Assembly (NCBI RefSeq): GCF_041737845.1
Contig: NZ_JBGSQX010000008.1
Coordinates: 1-64,000 of the forward strand
From: Desulfococcus sp041737845
GTDB taxonomy: Bacteria; Desulfobacterota; Desulfobacteria; Desulfobacterales; Desulfococcaceae
Length of the DNA: 64,000 bases
Direction of reading: 5' to 3'
The stretch's first letter is position 1; every line of letters starts with the position of its first letter. Shown piece after piece: positions 53,620-63,515 of this stretch. The notes below the pieces were generated by a model. The model made no database searches. It was not told where the DNA came from and saw nothing but the letters and a program-made list of their open reading frames with translations. A program made the translations under genes and the position numbers.

Positions 53620-54330
53620 ATGCTCGTGAAAAACTGGATGAGCCGGCGGTTGATCACCGTCGACATCGACGCTTCCATGGCGGATGCCGTCAAATTGATG
53701 AAAACCAACGATATTCACCTGCTGCCGGTGGTCGATAAGGAGAAGCTCTCCGGCGTCGTCACCGACAGGGACATCAAACGGGCGTCCGCATCCGATGCCA
53801 CGGCCCTCGAGATGTATGAACTCATCTACCTGCTTTCCAAGATCACGGTGCGCAGCATCATGACACGGAAGGTGATCAGCCTGGCCCCCGTCATGACCGT
53901 CGAGGAGGCCGCGGAGATCCTCATGAAGCACAAGATTTCCGGGGCGCCGGTCGTCGATGAGAACGGGGTGATCCTGGGGGTCATCACCAAAAGCGATCTT
54001 TTCAGGATGCTGATTTCCCTCACCGGGCTGCCGAACCGGGGAATCCAGTTCGCCCTCAAGGTGAAAAACCGGCCCGGGGTGATTCAGGATCTCGTCGAGA
54101 TTTTCGGGAAATATGAGGGGCAGCTCGTCAACGTCCTGATCTCCCACAAACCGACAACCGATGAGAAATTCATCAAGGTTTATTTTCGACTCTTCGGCCT
54201 CGACCGATCGAAACTGGCCGCCTTGAAGGAGGACCTCCTGGAAAAGGCGTCCCTGCTCTATCTTGTCGACTATTTCGAAAACAGGCGGGAAATCTACGAC
54301 GCCGACGGCGACTTGGCCGGGCGGACCTGA
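53620..54330 (+). CDS. CBS-pair and ACT-domain protein
   Basis: The 236-residue protein has two CBS motifs (about 1-60 and 75-135: NWMSRRLITVDIDASMADAVKLM and SIMTRKVISLAPVMTVEEAAEILM) followed by an ACT-like domain (about 145-220: RPGVIQDLVEIFGKYEGQLVNVLIS). This arrangement is the AcuB type, which senses adenosyl ligands and amino acids. The start at 53620 is preceded by GGGAGG; the upstream open frame is less likely. It lies 33 bases before aspA, so it may tune carbon or amino acid use. Confidence 0.88.
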   Translation: MLVKNWMSRRLITVDIDASMADAVKLMKTNDIHLLPVVDKEKLSGVVTDRDIKRASASDATALEMYELIYLLSKITVRSIMTRKVISLAPVMTVEEAAEILMKHKISGAPVVDENGVILGVITKSDLFRMLISLTGLPNRGIQFALKVKNRPGVIQDLVEIFGKYEGQLVNVLISHKPTTDEKFIKVYFRLFGLDRSKLAALKEDLLEKASLLYLVDYFENRREIYDADGDLAGRT

Positions 54331-54363
54331 GCCCGCGGGATTTCTATTGCAAAGGAGGGCGGG

Positions 54364-55776
<1,413 letters not shown>

Positions 55777-55822
55777 CAGCATTGAAGCCTCAAGCGTTAT
55801 ATCTGAAAAAAGGAGTTGCACG

Positions 55823-56623
55823 ATGAAAACGGCCTTGACCATCGCCGGATCGGATTCGTCCGGCGGGGCCGGCATCCAGGCGGACCTCAAGACATTCCAG
55901 GCCCATGGCGTTTACGGCATGAGCGCCATCACGGCGGTCACCGTCCAGAATACGCAAAAGGTCTTCGACGTGCAGGAAATGACGCCCGATATCGTCCGGG
56001 GCCAGATCCGCTGCCTGTTCGACGACATCGACATCCACGCCGTCAAGATCGGCATGGTCGCCAGCATCCCCCTCATCCGGGCCATCGCAGAATCCCTGGC
56101 GGCCGTATCCCCCCCGCCCGTCGTCCTGGACCCGGTGATGATCTCCAAGAGCGGCTACCGCCTGCTGCGGCAGGACGCCCAGGAGGCCCTCGTCGGGCAC
56201 CTGTTCCCCCTGGCGGAGGTGGTCACGCCCAACATTTTCGAGGCCGAGGCCCTCTCGGGGGTTTCCATTCGGACCGTTTCGGAGATGAAGGCCGCGGCCC
56301 AGAGGATTCTGGACCTGGGGGCGAAAAAGGTGGTGGTCAAGGGCGGGCACCTCGGGGAGGCGCGGGCCACGGATGTCCTTTACGACGGGCGGGAGTTCCG
56401 CACCCTCGAAAGCCGATGGATCGAGACGAAAAACACCCATGGCACCGGATGCACCTTCTCGTCGGCCGTGGCGGCCAACCTGGCCCTGGGCCGCGATTTC
56501 TTCGACGCCGTGACCCGGGCCAAGGCTTACATCACCGGCGCCATCGAGCACGCCCTCGACATCGGAAAAGGCTATGGCCCCACCCATCACTTCTACGACC
56601 TCTACGCCCGTGCCGGCATGTAG
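55823..56623 (+). CDS. thiD: Hydroxymethylpyrimidine (phosphate) kinase ThiD
   Basis: The 266-residue ribokinase-family enzyme starts TALTIAGSDSSGGAGIQADLKTF and ends with the anion-hole motif KNTHGTGCTFSSAVAANLALG, with VVLDPVMISKSG in between. It phosphorylates HMP and HMP-phosphate in thiamin synthesis. It stands 46 bases after aspA; no TPP riboswitch is visible in that gap. Confidence 0.94.
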   Translation: MKTALTIAGSDSSGGAGIQADLKTFQAHGVYGMSAITAVTVQNTQKVFDVQEMTPDIVRGQIRCLFDDIDIHAVKIGMVASIPLIRAIAESLAAVSPPPVVLDPVMISKSGYRLLRQDAQEALVGHLFPLAEVVTPNIFEAEALSGVSIRTVSEMKAAAQRILDLGAKKVVVKGGHLGEARATDVLYDGREFRTLESRWIETKNTHGTGCTFSSAVAANLALGRDFFDAVTRAKAYITGAIEHALDIGKGYGPTHHFYDLYARAGM

Positions 56624-56693
56624 GGGCAACCCCCCGTGGTTGCCCTCCGTCATCCATTGCCGAAATCTCCAATTGAAAAGAGAGAACGCCTCG

Positions 56694-57482
56694 ATGAAAC
56701 TCTTCGACAGCCATTGCCATCTGAGCGACCCGGGGTATGCCCAGGATTTTGACCGGGTCCTCCGCCGGATGTCTGATACGGGCGTCGCGGCCGCCATACT
56801 GGTTGGCGTCAACCGTAAGGACTCGGAAAAGGCGGTTCGGCTTGCCGCTTCCCATCCCGGACTGTATGCCTCGGTGGGCGTCCATCCCCACGACGCCGAG
56901 AACTGCTCCGAGGAAACCCTGCATGCGCTCAAGGCCCTGGCCGGGCACCCGAAGGTCCGGGCCTGGGGGGAGACGGGGCTCGATTTCAACCGGATGTTCT
57001 CCCCGAGGGACATCCAGGAACTGTGGTTCATGCGGCAGATAGAAACGGCGGATGAACTGGACCTGCCGCTGATTTTCCACGAAAGGGATTCCGGGGGGCG
57101 GTTTCTGGAGATCGTGAAGGTCACCCATGCGAAGGGACGGCGGGGGGTGGTCCATTGCTTCAGCGGCACCCGGAAGGAAATGGAAGCCTACCTCGACCTG
57201 GGATACCACATCGGCATCACCGGGATCCTCACCATCCAGCAGCGCGGGGCCGACCTGCGGGCATTGGCCCCCCGCATCCCGCTGGAACGGCTTCTGATCG
57301 AAACCGACGCCCCTTACCTGACGCCCGCCCCCCAGAAGAACAAAACCCGGCGAAATGAACCGGCCTTCGTGGCGTCGACCCTCCTGAAGCTGGCCGAACT
57401 CCGGGGCGAAGACCCCGAATCGCTTGCGGAGGCGACCTGGAACAATGCCTGCCGCCTGTTCGGCATCCATCCGGAAGCGTGA
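56694..57482 (+). CDS. tatD: TatD-family metal-dependent deoxyribonuclease
   Basis: The 262-residue protein has the TatD metal motifs: DSHCHLSD near the start, VGVHPHDA, GETGLDF, FHERDS (His/Glu) and VHCFSGT, and the late LIETDAPYLTP. These proteins are 3'-5' DNases or DNA-repair hydrolases. The Met at 56694 matches the family start; the open frame is 40 codons longer. It follows thiD by 70 bases. Confidence 0.93.
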   Translation: MKLFDSHCHLSDPGYAQDFDRVLRRMSDTGVAAAILVGVNRKDSEKAVRLAASHPGLYASVGVHPHDAENCSEETLHALKALAGHPKVRAWGETGLDFNRMFSPRDIQELWFMRQIETADELDLPLIFHERDSGGRFLEIVKVTHAKGRRGVVHCFSGTRKEMEAYLDLGYHIGITGILTIQQRGADLRALAPRIPLERLLIETDAPYLTPAPQKNKTRRNEPAFVASTLLKLAELRGEDPESLAEATWNNACRLFGIHPEA

Positions 57483-57702
57483 AGCCGACGTCGCAATCGT
57501 TTCCCTTCGCGACCTTTATGGTGATGTCTGAATGGACAATCATGAAAATTTCTGATAGACGTGATCGAAATTTTATCCGCCATCCGCACCCCCCGGAAGG
57601 GGAGCTTGCCTTTATGGAGAACTCGCTGCGCCCCAAAAGATATCTTCATGATTTTTCTTTAAATCTCCTTCATCCGAGCGTGTTTGAGGCCCGTAATTAC
57701 AA

Positions 57703-57731
57703 TTGACATACTGGTTAGGCGTTGATAGAAT
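57703..57731 (+). promoter_or_regulatory. Near-consensus sigma70 promoter of ptsH
   Basis: TTGACA (57703-57708) and TAGAAT (57726-57731) are 17 bases apart, upstream of the HPr gene. It lies in the 300-base gap between tatD and ptsH, which holds no convincing gene otherwise. Confidence 0.75.
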
Positions 57732-57786
57732 ACCCAACTTTTGTTAAAGCAACCCGGTTGCTTATCGGTAAAAAAACACATCAGGC

Positions 57787-58083
57787 ATGCGTGATATGGA
57801 AACGAGCAGGGCGCACGACCCCCTTTCAAGGGAGGTCGTCATCATCAACGAACTGGGCCTTCATGCCAGATCCGCCGCCAAGATTGCGGCGATCGCCGGC
57901 GACGCCGAATCGCAGGTGTATCTTTCCAGGGACGGCGAGTCGGTGGATGCCAGAAGCATCATCGATATGCTGACCCTGGCCTGTGGAAAAGGCGTGCGGA
58001 TCACCATCACCGTCGATTCAGGAAAGGATGCCGGAATTTTGAGCAAAATAGTGGATCTCGTTGAAGATGGATTCGGAGAGTAA
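57787..58083 (+). CDS. ptsH: Phosphocarrier protein HPr
   Basis: The 98-residue protein has the phosphoryl-accepting His in NELGLHARSAAKIA and the regulatory-serine region DARSIIDMLTLACGKG. It receives phosphate from enzyme I. The start is the ATG at 57787; one at 57796 is possible. The N-terminal dozen residues exceed most HPr proteins. It lies six bases before ptsI. No enzyme II genes are seen, so this PTS may be regulatory. Confidence 0.93.
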   Translation: MRDMETSRAHDPLSREVVIINELGLHARSAAKIAAIAGDAESQVYLSRDGESVDARSIIDMLTLACGKGVRITITVDSGKDAGILSKIVDLVEDGFGE

Positions 58084-58089
58084 ACCGAT

Positions 58090-59871
58090 ATGACCGAACC
58101 GGAATCACAGGAGATCGTGCTGAAGGGCCTGGGCGTGGCCCCGGGCATCTGCATTGGAAAGGCCTATCTGGTCGACAAGGAAGGGGTCAATGTCGTCAAG
58201 AAATACACCGTCGCCGAATCGGAAATCCAGAAAGAGGAGAATCGATTCAAGGCTGCGGTCGGCAAGGCCAGGCAGGAGCTGCGCGTCATCATCCAGGAAA
58301 CGCCCAAAGAGCTTCGGCAGCATATCGCCATTTTAGAGACCCATATTGTCCTGCTGCAGGATAAGATGCTCTACGGCCGCACCATCGACACCATCCATAG
58401 ATTTCGATACAATGCGGAATGGGCCCTCAAAAACGTCGTCGACGAGCTGAAAGCCATGTTCCAGAATATGTCCGAGCCCTATTTCAGGGAACGCGGCGCC
58501 GACATCGGCCATGTGTCGGACCGGATCATGCGGAACCTGGTGGGAGTGGAAGCGGTCAACATCAAGGACATCGACAAGCGGGTCATCCTGGTGGCAAGGG
58601 ACCTCTCTCCGGCGGAGACCAGCCAGATTCAGCTCGAGCGCATCAAGGGGCTCGTAACCGACGGCGGCGGGATCGCCTCCCACACGGGCATCATCGCCCG
58701 GACCCTCGACATTCCGGCGGTGCTGGGCCTCAACAACGCCTCCCAGATCATCAAAAATGACGATTTCATCGTGGTGGACGGCCAGGCCGGCCTCCTGATC
58801 ATCCATCCCACGGAACAGACCCTGATGGAGTACGAGGAGCGCTCCATACGGTATGAACGGCATAAGGCGCTCATCGCCCGGGAGAGCCGCATGCCCGCCA
58901 AGACCGTGGACGGCGTCGCTATCCAGGTGATGGGCAACATCGAGCTCCCCGAGGAGGTGGTCGCCGTGCGGGACCACGGCGGCAACGGGATCGGCCTCTA
59001 CCGCACCGAGTTCCAGTACATGGGACGGCGGGGTTTCCCGACGGAGGACGAGCTGTTCGACAAATACCGGGATGTCGTGGAGGTGATGTCGCCCCGGCCC
59101 GTCACCATCCGGACCCTCGACATCAACGGCGACAAGGCCCTGCCCAACCAGCCCGCCACCGACGAGGCCAACCCGGTGCTGGGGCTTCGCGCCATCCGGT
59201 ACTGCCTCAAGAAGCCGGAGATTTTCAAAACCCAGCTCCGGGCCATTCTCCGGGCGGCGCTGTACGGCAACGTTCGAATCATGTTCCCCATGATTTCGAG
59301 CTGCGAGGAGGTCCGGCAGGCCAAGGCCCTCCTCAAGGAGGCCGCCGACGCCCTGGCCGCCGAGGGGACCGAATTCGAGTACAATGTCGACGTCGGCATC
59401 ATGATCGAGGTGCCGTCGGCCGTTACCATCGCCGACATGCTGGCCCCCGAGGTCGATTTTTTCAGCATCGGGACCAACGACCTGATCCAGTACGCCCTGG
59501 CCATCGACCGGAGCAATCGGTATGTCTCCCATATGTACCAGCCGCTTCACCCCGCCATCATCCGGATGATCCGGACGGTGGTGGACGTGGGCCACCAGAA
59601 GGGGATCAAGGTCTTCATGTGCGGCGAGATGGCGGGCGATCCCATCTATCTGCCGGTACTGCTGGGGCTGGGGCTGGATGAACTCAGCATGAACGCCCAG
59701 TCGATCCCGCTGGTGAAGAACGCCATCCGAAAGCTGAGCCTCAAGGAGAGCCGGGCCTTTATGTACAGGGTTTTCAAGGAGAAGATGGAAAGCCATGTCG
59801 AGGCGATGTTGAAAAGCGCCTACGCCGGCGTTCTTTTCGATCTGGATTTTGAAGAAGACGTCGCCGTCTGA
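58090..59871 (+). CDS. ptsI: PTS enzyme I (phosphoenolpyruvate-protein phosphotransferase)
   Basis: The 593-residue protein carries the phosphohistidine motif GGGIASHTGIIARTLDIPAV (about residue 196), the PEP-binding region YRTEFQYMGRRGFPTEDEL, IMIEVPSAV and the C-terminal active-site FMCGEMAGDP. It transfers phosphate from PEP to HPr. It begins LKGLGVAPGICIGKAYLV, the usual start. The gene follows ptsH and is followed by smpB. Confidence 0.95.
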   Translation: MTEPESQEIVLKGLGVAPGICIGKAYLVDKEGVNVVKKYTVAESEIQKEENRFKAAVGKARQELRVIIQETPKELRQHIAILETHIVLLQDKMLYGRTIDTIHRFRYNAEWALKNVVDELKAMFQNMSEPYFRERGADIGHVSDRIMRNLVGVEAVNIKDIDKRVILVARDLSPAETSQIQLERIKGLVTDGGGIASHTGIIARTLDIPAVLGLNNASQIIKNDDFIVVDGQAGLLIIHPTEQTLMEYEERSIRYERHKALIARESRMPAKTVDGVAIQVMGNIELPEEVVAVRDHGGNGIGLYRTEFQYMGRRGFPTEDELFDKYRDVVEVMSPRPVTIRTLDINGDKALPNQPATDEANPVLGLRAIRYCLKKPEIFKTQLRAILRAALYGNVRIMFPMISSCEEVRQAKALLKEAADALAAEGTEFEYNVDVGIMIEVPSAVTIADMLAPEVDFFSIGTNDLIQYALAIDRSNRYVSHMYQPLHPAIIRMIRTVVDVGHQKGIKVFMCGEMAGDPIYLPVLLGLGLDELSMNAQSIPLVKNAIRKLSLKESRAFMYRVFKEKMESHVEAMLKSAYAGVLFDLDFEEDVAV

Positions 59872-59900
59872 CCGGTTGCGACGAAGCGGGGAGACAGGGA

Positions 59901-60362
59901 TTGAAAAAAGAAGGGCGAAAGCTCATCGCCAAAAACAAAAAGGCGCTGTTCAATTATTTTATCATCGATAAATTCGAGACCGGCATGGTGCTCGTGGGCA
60001 CAGAGGTGAAATCGCTCCGGATAGGAAATACCCATTTGAAGGACGCCTACGCCAAGGTCACGAACGGCGAGATCTTTGTCTATCAGATGCATATCGGTCC
60101 ATACCCCTTTGCGTACTACGACAACCATGATCCCCTGCGGCCCCGGAAGCTTCTGCTGCACGACTATGAAATCCGGAAACTTTACAGCAAGGCCAACGAG
60201 CAGGGGCTTTCCCTGATTCCACTGGATGTCTATTTCAAGGACGGCAAGGTCAAGATGACCCTTGCCCTGTGCAAGGGCAAACGGCTCCACGACAAGCGGG
60301 ACTCGATCCGGGACCGGGACAACCGGCGGGACCTGGACCGGAGCCGAAAAGAAAACTCCTGA
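59901..60362 (+). CDS. smpB: SsrA-binding protein SmpB
   Basis: The 153-residue protein has the SmpB fold: NKKALFNYFIIDKFETGMVLVGTEVKSLR, then DAYAKVTNGEIFVYQMHI, YDNHDPLRPRKLLLH and KMTLALCKGKRLHDKRDSI, with a basic C-terminal tail. It delivers tmRNA to stalled ribosomes. The start is a TTG with GGGGAGACAGGG upstream. The ssrA gene follows 71 bases later. Confidence 0.95.
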   Translation: MKKEGRKLIAKNKKALFNYFIIDKFETGMVLVGTEVKSLRIGNTHLKDAYAKVTNGEIFVYQMHIGPYPFAYYDNHDPLRPRKLLLHDYEIRKLYSKANEQGLSLIPLDVYFKDGKVKMTLALCKGKRLHDKRDSIRDRDNRRDLDRSRKENS

Positions 60363-60433
60363 TTTTCTTGACAACCGGCCGGAACTCCATTAATTTTATG
60401 TCGTAAACAGATCTTTTCCATACTTATCCTTAT

Positions 60434-60786
60434 GGGGGCGAAACGGTTTCGACGGGGATAAAGAAGCATTGGTTGCATGCCGAGGTCTCCTGCAGCTCGT
60501 AAATCGCGGGAAAAAACATAATCGCAGACGATTATAACTACGCCGTAGCCGCTTAGGCGGCTGCCGTTCTGCCAGGTTCCTCCCGCGGACCTGAACAGGG
60601 CGTCGACTCAGCGGGATAGTTGGCCCGGATTGCCTGGCTCCGGTCCGGCGAACGTTACAGGCTGGCCTTATACGGTATCCCGTCCGGAGGAGACCGTAAG
60701 AGGCGAGAACTAAACTCCGGAATAAGCATGTAGATATCAATGTGGAATGTTTTCGGACGCGGGTTCAACTCCCGCCGCCTCCACCA
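60434..60786 (+). ncRNA. ssrA: Transfer-messenger RNA (tmRNA)
   Basis: The RNA begins GGGGGCGAAACGGTTTCGAC and ends GTTCAACTCCCGCCGCCTCCACCA, the two arms forming the tRNA-like acceptor stem, with an encoded CCA. The tag reading frame (60524-60556) encodes ADDYNYAVAA and ends in TAG, preceded by the charged alanine in use, so the tag is close to the usual AxxxNYALAA. It rescues stalled ribosomes with SmpB, encoded just upstream. Confidence 0.97.
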
Positions 60787-60799
60787 TTTTTTCAAAAAG

Positions 60800-60844
60800 A
60801 ACTCGCCCAAATACTGCATCCAGTACGTTTGGCGAGTTTTTTTA
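60800..60844 (+). terminator. Intrinsic terminator of ssrA
   Basis: AACTCGCC pairs with GGCGAGTT, extended by AAA/TTT and an inner TACTG/CAGTA stem, and a run of seven Ts follows. It begins 14 bases after the tmRNA CCA. Confidence 0.85.
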
Positions 60845-61368
60845 TGTGGTTACACAACCTAAGCAACGTTTCCCCAGGCGATGCCTTCAACCCTCCTGCT
60901 CCCGCTCAGGGGGCAATCGACCTCACCCCGCTTTTCTCCAGCCTGAAGATTCTCGTTTTTTTCCCCTGCCATCCGGACCTCGTCCGACAGTTGGCATCTT
61001 TTCCTCTAACCGCTGTTCGGCCAATTCATGGATATTTACCGGAGCAGCAGCAAACCTATCGGAAATTATTCGAATTTTATCTTGCGCAGCGCATAGTCGA
61101 TGCGATATTTTGCCGAATGTATTCAAATGGGTGCGGCTCTTTTGCGGTGACATCAAATACCAGAGATAAAGCCGCTTAAGCACATTTCTCGTTCAGCCCC
61201 ACGCGGGTTGTCGGCGGGATAATCCCTCGGCAAACCGATATGCCGGCTATTTTCAGCAAACCGGAACCGTAAGCAGCCGGGGCGAACCGGCGTCAGCCTG
61301 AGGCGGTTATTTTCAACTGGACAGCATGCCATTTTTCCGCTATGGGATGATAGCGAAAGGAGGATGCC
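60845..61368. other. Non-coding stretch between ssrA terminator and DruA-like gene
   Basis: Several short open frames cross this region in different frames but none shows a ribosome site with family likeness. It contains two similar short motifs, GGCTATTTTCAGC (near 61253) and GGTTATTTTCAAC (near 61309). No integrase or recognisable attachment repeat of ssrA was seen, although this is a frequent insertion point. Confidence 0.5.
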
Positions 61369-62262
61369 ATGCAAACAATGATCGAACGGCAACGGTTTTG
61401 TGGTCGAGATTTTACTGCGGATGAGCTGCTTCTGATCCAGGATGTCGTGGCCACCTGCGGCGGCATCAGCCGGTGTGAGCTGGCGCTCACGGTGTGCGAG
61501 CTGTTGGCGTGGAAGCGCCCCGGAGGCGGCCTCAAGGCACGGGAGTGCAAGGACCTGCTGGAGCTTCTGGAAGGCAAAGGCATCCTGAAGCTTCCGGAAA
61601 AAAAGCGAACCGGGAAGAACGGCCCTCAGAAGAGCATTGCGGAAGCGGCGTGCGAAGAGCCTTTCAGCCGCCTTGCGGGCAGCGTGGAGGATTTTGGGTC
61701 GCTGGATGTAGAGCGGGTCGAGACGCGCGAGCAACGGGATCTTTTCCGGGATCTTGTCACCCGATACCACTACCTTGGATACGCGATGCCCTTCGGGGCC
61801 CGGCTTCAGTATCTGGTATCTGTAAGCCGACCCCGACACGAAGTGGTCGGATGCATCCAGTTTTCGAGCCCTGCCTGGCGGATGAAGGCAAGAGATAACT
61901 GGATCGGCTGGGACGATGCGAGACGGGCGGCGGCCCTGCAGCAGGTGGTCAACAACAGCCGGTTTCTGGTCCTGGCGCGTATCCGCAACCTGGCGAGCAC
62001 GATGCTTTCCCGTACCCTGGGCAGACTCGGATCCGACTGGCGGCGGCAATACGGGATCGAGCCTTTGCTGGTGGAGACCCTGGTGGACCGGCAACGTTTT
62101 CACGGGGGCTGTTATCGGGCGGCCAACTGGATAGAGCTGGGGGAAACCAGCGGCCGCGGCCGCATGGACCGTGCCAACCAGCGCCACGGCGCAGCGATAA
62201 AAACCATACTGGTCTATCCGCTGGTGAAACATGCCGCACGCCGGCTCAGGGATGGGAGGTAA
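61369..62262 (+). CDS. DUF4338 / Druantia DruA-like protein
   Basis: The 297-residue protein matches the DUF4338 family: RQRFCGRDFTADELLLIQDVV, a helix-turn-helix-like N-terminal region, DLVTRYHYLGYAMPFGARLQYLV, and the diagnostic end LVETLVDRQRFHGGCYRAANWIELGETSGRGRMD. DruA is a subunit of the Druantia anti-phage system, but most single DUF4338 genes are orphans or linked to transposons. DruB to DruE are not seen here, so a working Druantia system is unlikely in this window. An AAAGGAGG site precedes the ATG. Confidence 0.8.
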   Translation: MQTMIERQRFCGRDFTADELLLIQDVVATCGGISRCELALTVCELLAWKRPGGGLKARECKDLLELLEGKGILKLPEKKRTGKNGPQKSIAEAACEEPFSRLAGSVEDFGSLDVERVETREQRDLFRDLVTRYHYLGYAMPFGARLQYLVSVSRPRHEVVGCIQFSSPAWRMKARDNWIGWDDARRAAALQQVVNNSRFLVLARIRNLASTMLSRTLGRLGSDWRRQYGIEPLLVETLVDRQRFHGGCYRAANWIELGETSGRGRMDRANQRHGAAIKTILVYPLVKHAARRLRDGR

Positions 62263-62268
62263 GGGCCG

Positions 62269-62463
62269 ATGAGCACGGCAATGGCGCTTTCGTCCCTGGA
62301 GTGGACCTATCACCAGGGGCGGCAATGCTTCCTGCGCATCATTGAACTTCCTGTCCCACGGGCTGCCAGATCGATCGTCCATCCCGCTAGAGGCCGAGCG
62401 CTTGAAGCCGTGCCGCCATCTCTTTCATGCCCCTGCCGTTCAAATGAAGGCCGTCGTCTGTGA
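62269..62463 (+). pseudogene. Short frame after DruA-like gene, likely remnant
   Basis: The 64-codon frame starts six bases after the DruA-like gene with a GGGAGGTAAGGG site and begins MSTAMALSSLEWTYHQGRQ. Its last third runs antisense into the end of the SGNH gene, so it probably was cut short there. It may be the beginning of a companion gene of DUF4338 proteins, but I cannot identify it. Confidence 0.4.
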
Positions 62464-63178
62464 ACTCCCCACTTAACTCACCTGTATGGTTCAGGAATGC
62501 GTGCATGTCAACGAAATGGACGCGCGGCCGGCCGTCGCCGGCAAGATTTTTGAGAAATCTGTTTGTCTCCTCCACCTCGGTTTGATCCGGCATTGTGATT
62601 CCCGGGATGGAAGGAAGGATATATTTTTGGTATAAGGCCTTGTTTACCGGGAATATGGGCAGCAGCCAGATGTCGCTGCCCTGCGACTGCGAGGAGATCG
62701 TGGCCACAATGCGGGCAAATTCTTCGGTTGTCTGTTTGCAGGGAATGCACTTATGAAAGTTATTGATTCCACATAGAATCACAACATGGCGAGGTTTGCC
62801 GGCAATGATCTGGGGCAGCCGTTCTAACAGGTTGTGGGTGTCATCCCCATTGATGGCCCTGTTTTTGACCTTATTGTCATCAAAGAATTCATGCCACTCT
62901 CCATAGCTCAGCATGCTGTCACCCAAAAAGACGGTATCGTCGGGAGAGATGGGCAACTGTTCGAAAATACTGGCGCGGAGCTGCTGATGGTTGACCTTTT
63001 TCCGTTCGAGTTGCCGCAACCGCTTTGTTTCGTCTTCTTGGGATCGAATTTCCTGGTCGATTTTGCGGCACACCCAAGTCATCCCGCCTTTTTTGTTGAT
63101 AATGGCGACGGCTCCAACCACCGCGAGCAGGTTCATGGTTAAGGATAGAACAATTAGTATTCGAAAATACGATCTCAT
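62387..63178 (-). CDS. SGNH/GDSL-family hydrolase, membrane-anchored
   Basis: The 263-residue protein has an N-terminal membrane anchor (about 7-27), a charged coiled-coil stretch (about 38-62), and an SGNH hydrolase domain: nucleophile Ser in VFLGDSMLS, Gly in INGDDT, Asn in CGINN and the Asp-His pair in DDGLHLNG. It probably removes acyl groups from a periplasmic or envelope substrate, but the substrate is unknown. Base composition is lower in GC than in the chromosome and the upstream flank is AT-rich, which suggests transfer. Confidence 0.85.
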   Translation of the reverse strand: MRSYFRILIVLSLTMNLLAVVGAVAIINKKGGMTWVCRKIDQEIRSQEDETKRLRQLERKKVNHQQLRASIFEQLPISPDDTVFLGDSMLSYGEWHEFFDDNKVKNRAINGDDTHNLLERLPQIIAGKPRHVVILCGINNFHKCIPCKQTTEEFARIVATISSQSQGSDIWLLPIFPVNKALYQKYILPSIPGITMPDQTEVEETNRFLKNLAGDGRPRVHFVDMHAFLNHTGELSGEFTDDGLHLNGRGMKEMAARLQALGL

Positions 63179-63515
63179 ATAGGTAATTCTCTATCGCACC
63201 CCAACCAGTCAGCCAGGTGTCTATCGTAAGGATATAATATAATCAATAATATTTGGTGATTGCCCTGCGCATCATATATCCGTCCGAAGCGGCATGGTTC
63301 TTTCTTGAACCCTTTTATGCTTCCATTATAGTTTTTAGATCAAAATATCAATGGAAAGTTTTTTCTCGTTATAACAAATCGTTTTCACATGGAATGTCAA
63401 TAAAGATGTGATCGGGCACACATAGAATGGATTCCATCTGATTGAAATAGAACCTGTCTTTGTTGGTATTGAAGTGTCATAGCTTTTCAAATAACTATTT
63501 ATAATCAATAAGGAA
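63179..63515. other. AT-rich gap upstream of the SGNH gene
   Basis: About 340 bases of markedly AT-rich sequence without a convincing gene. It contrasts with the GC-rich surroundings and probably marks a boundary of horizontally gained DNA. Confidence 0.5.

Noticed and set aside
55777..55822. TPP riboswitch before thiD
   Set aside because: The gap is only 46 bases, too short for a THI element.
57479..57706. 75-codon frame in the tatD-ptsH gap
   Set aside because: It ends inside the predicted ptsH promoter and has no ribosome site or family likeness.
58333..59796. 487-codon open frame antisense to ptsI
   Set aside because: A shadow of ptsI with unnatural composition.
60742..61179. Open frames that begin inside ssrA
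   Set aside because: They start within the tmRNA 3' end and cross its terminator; no likeness to proteins.
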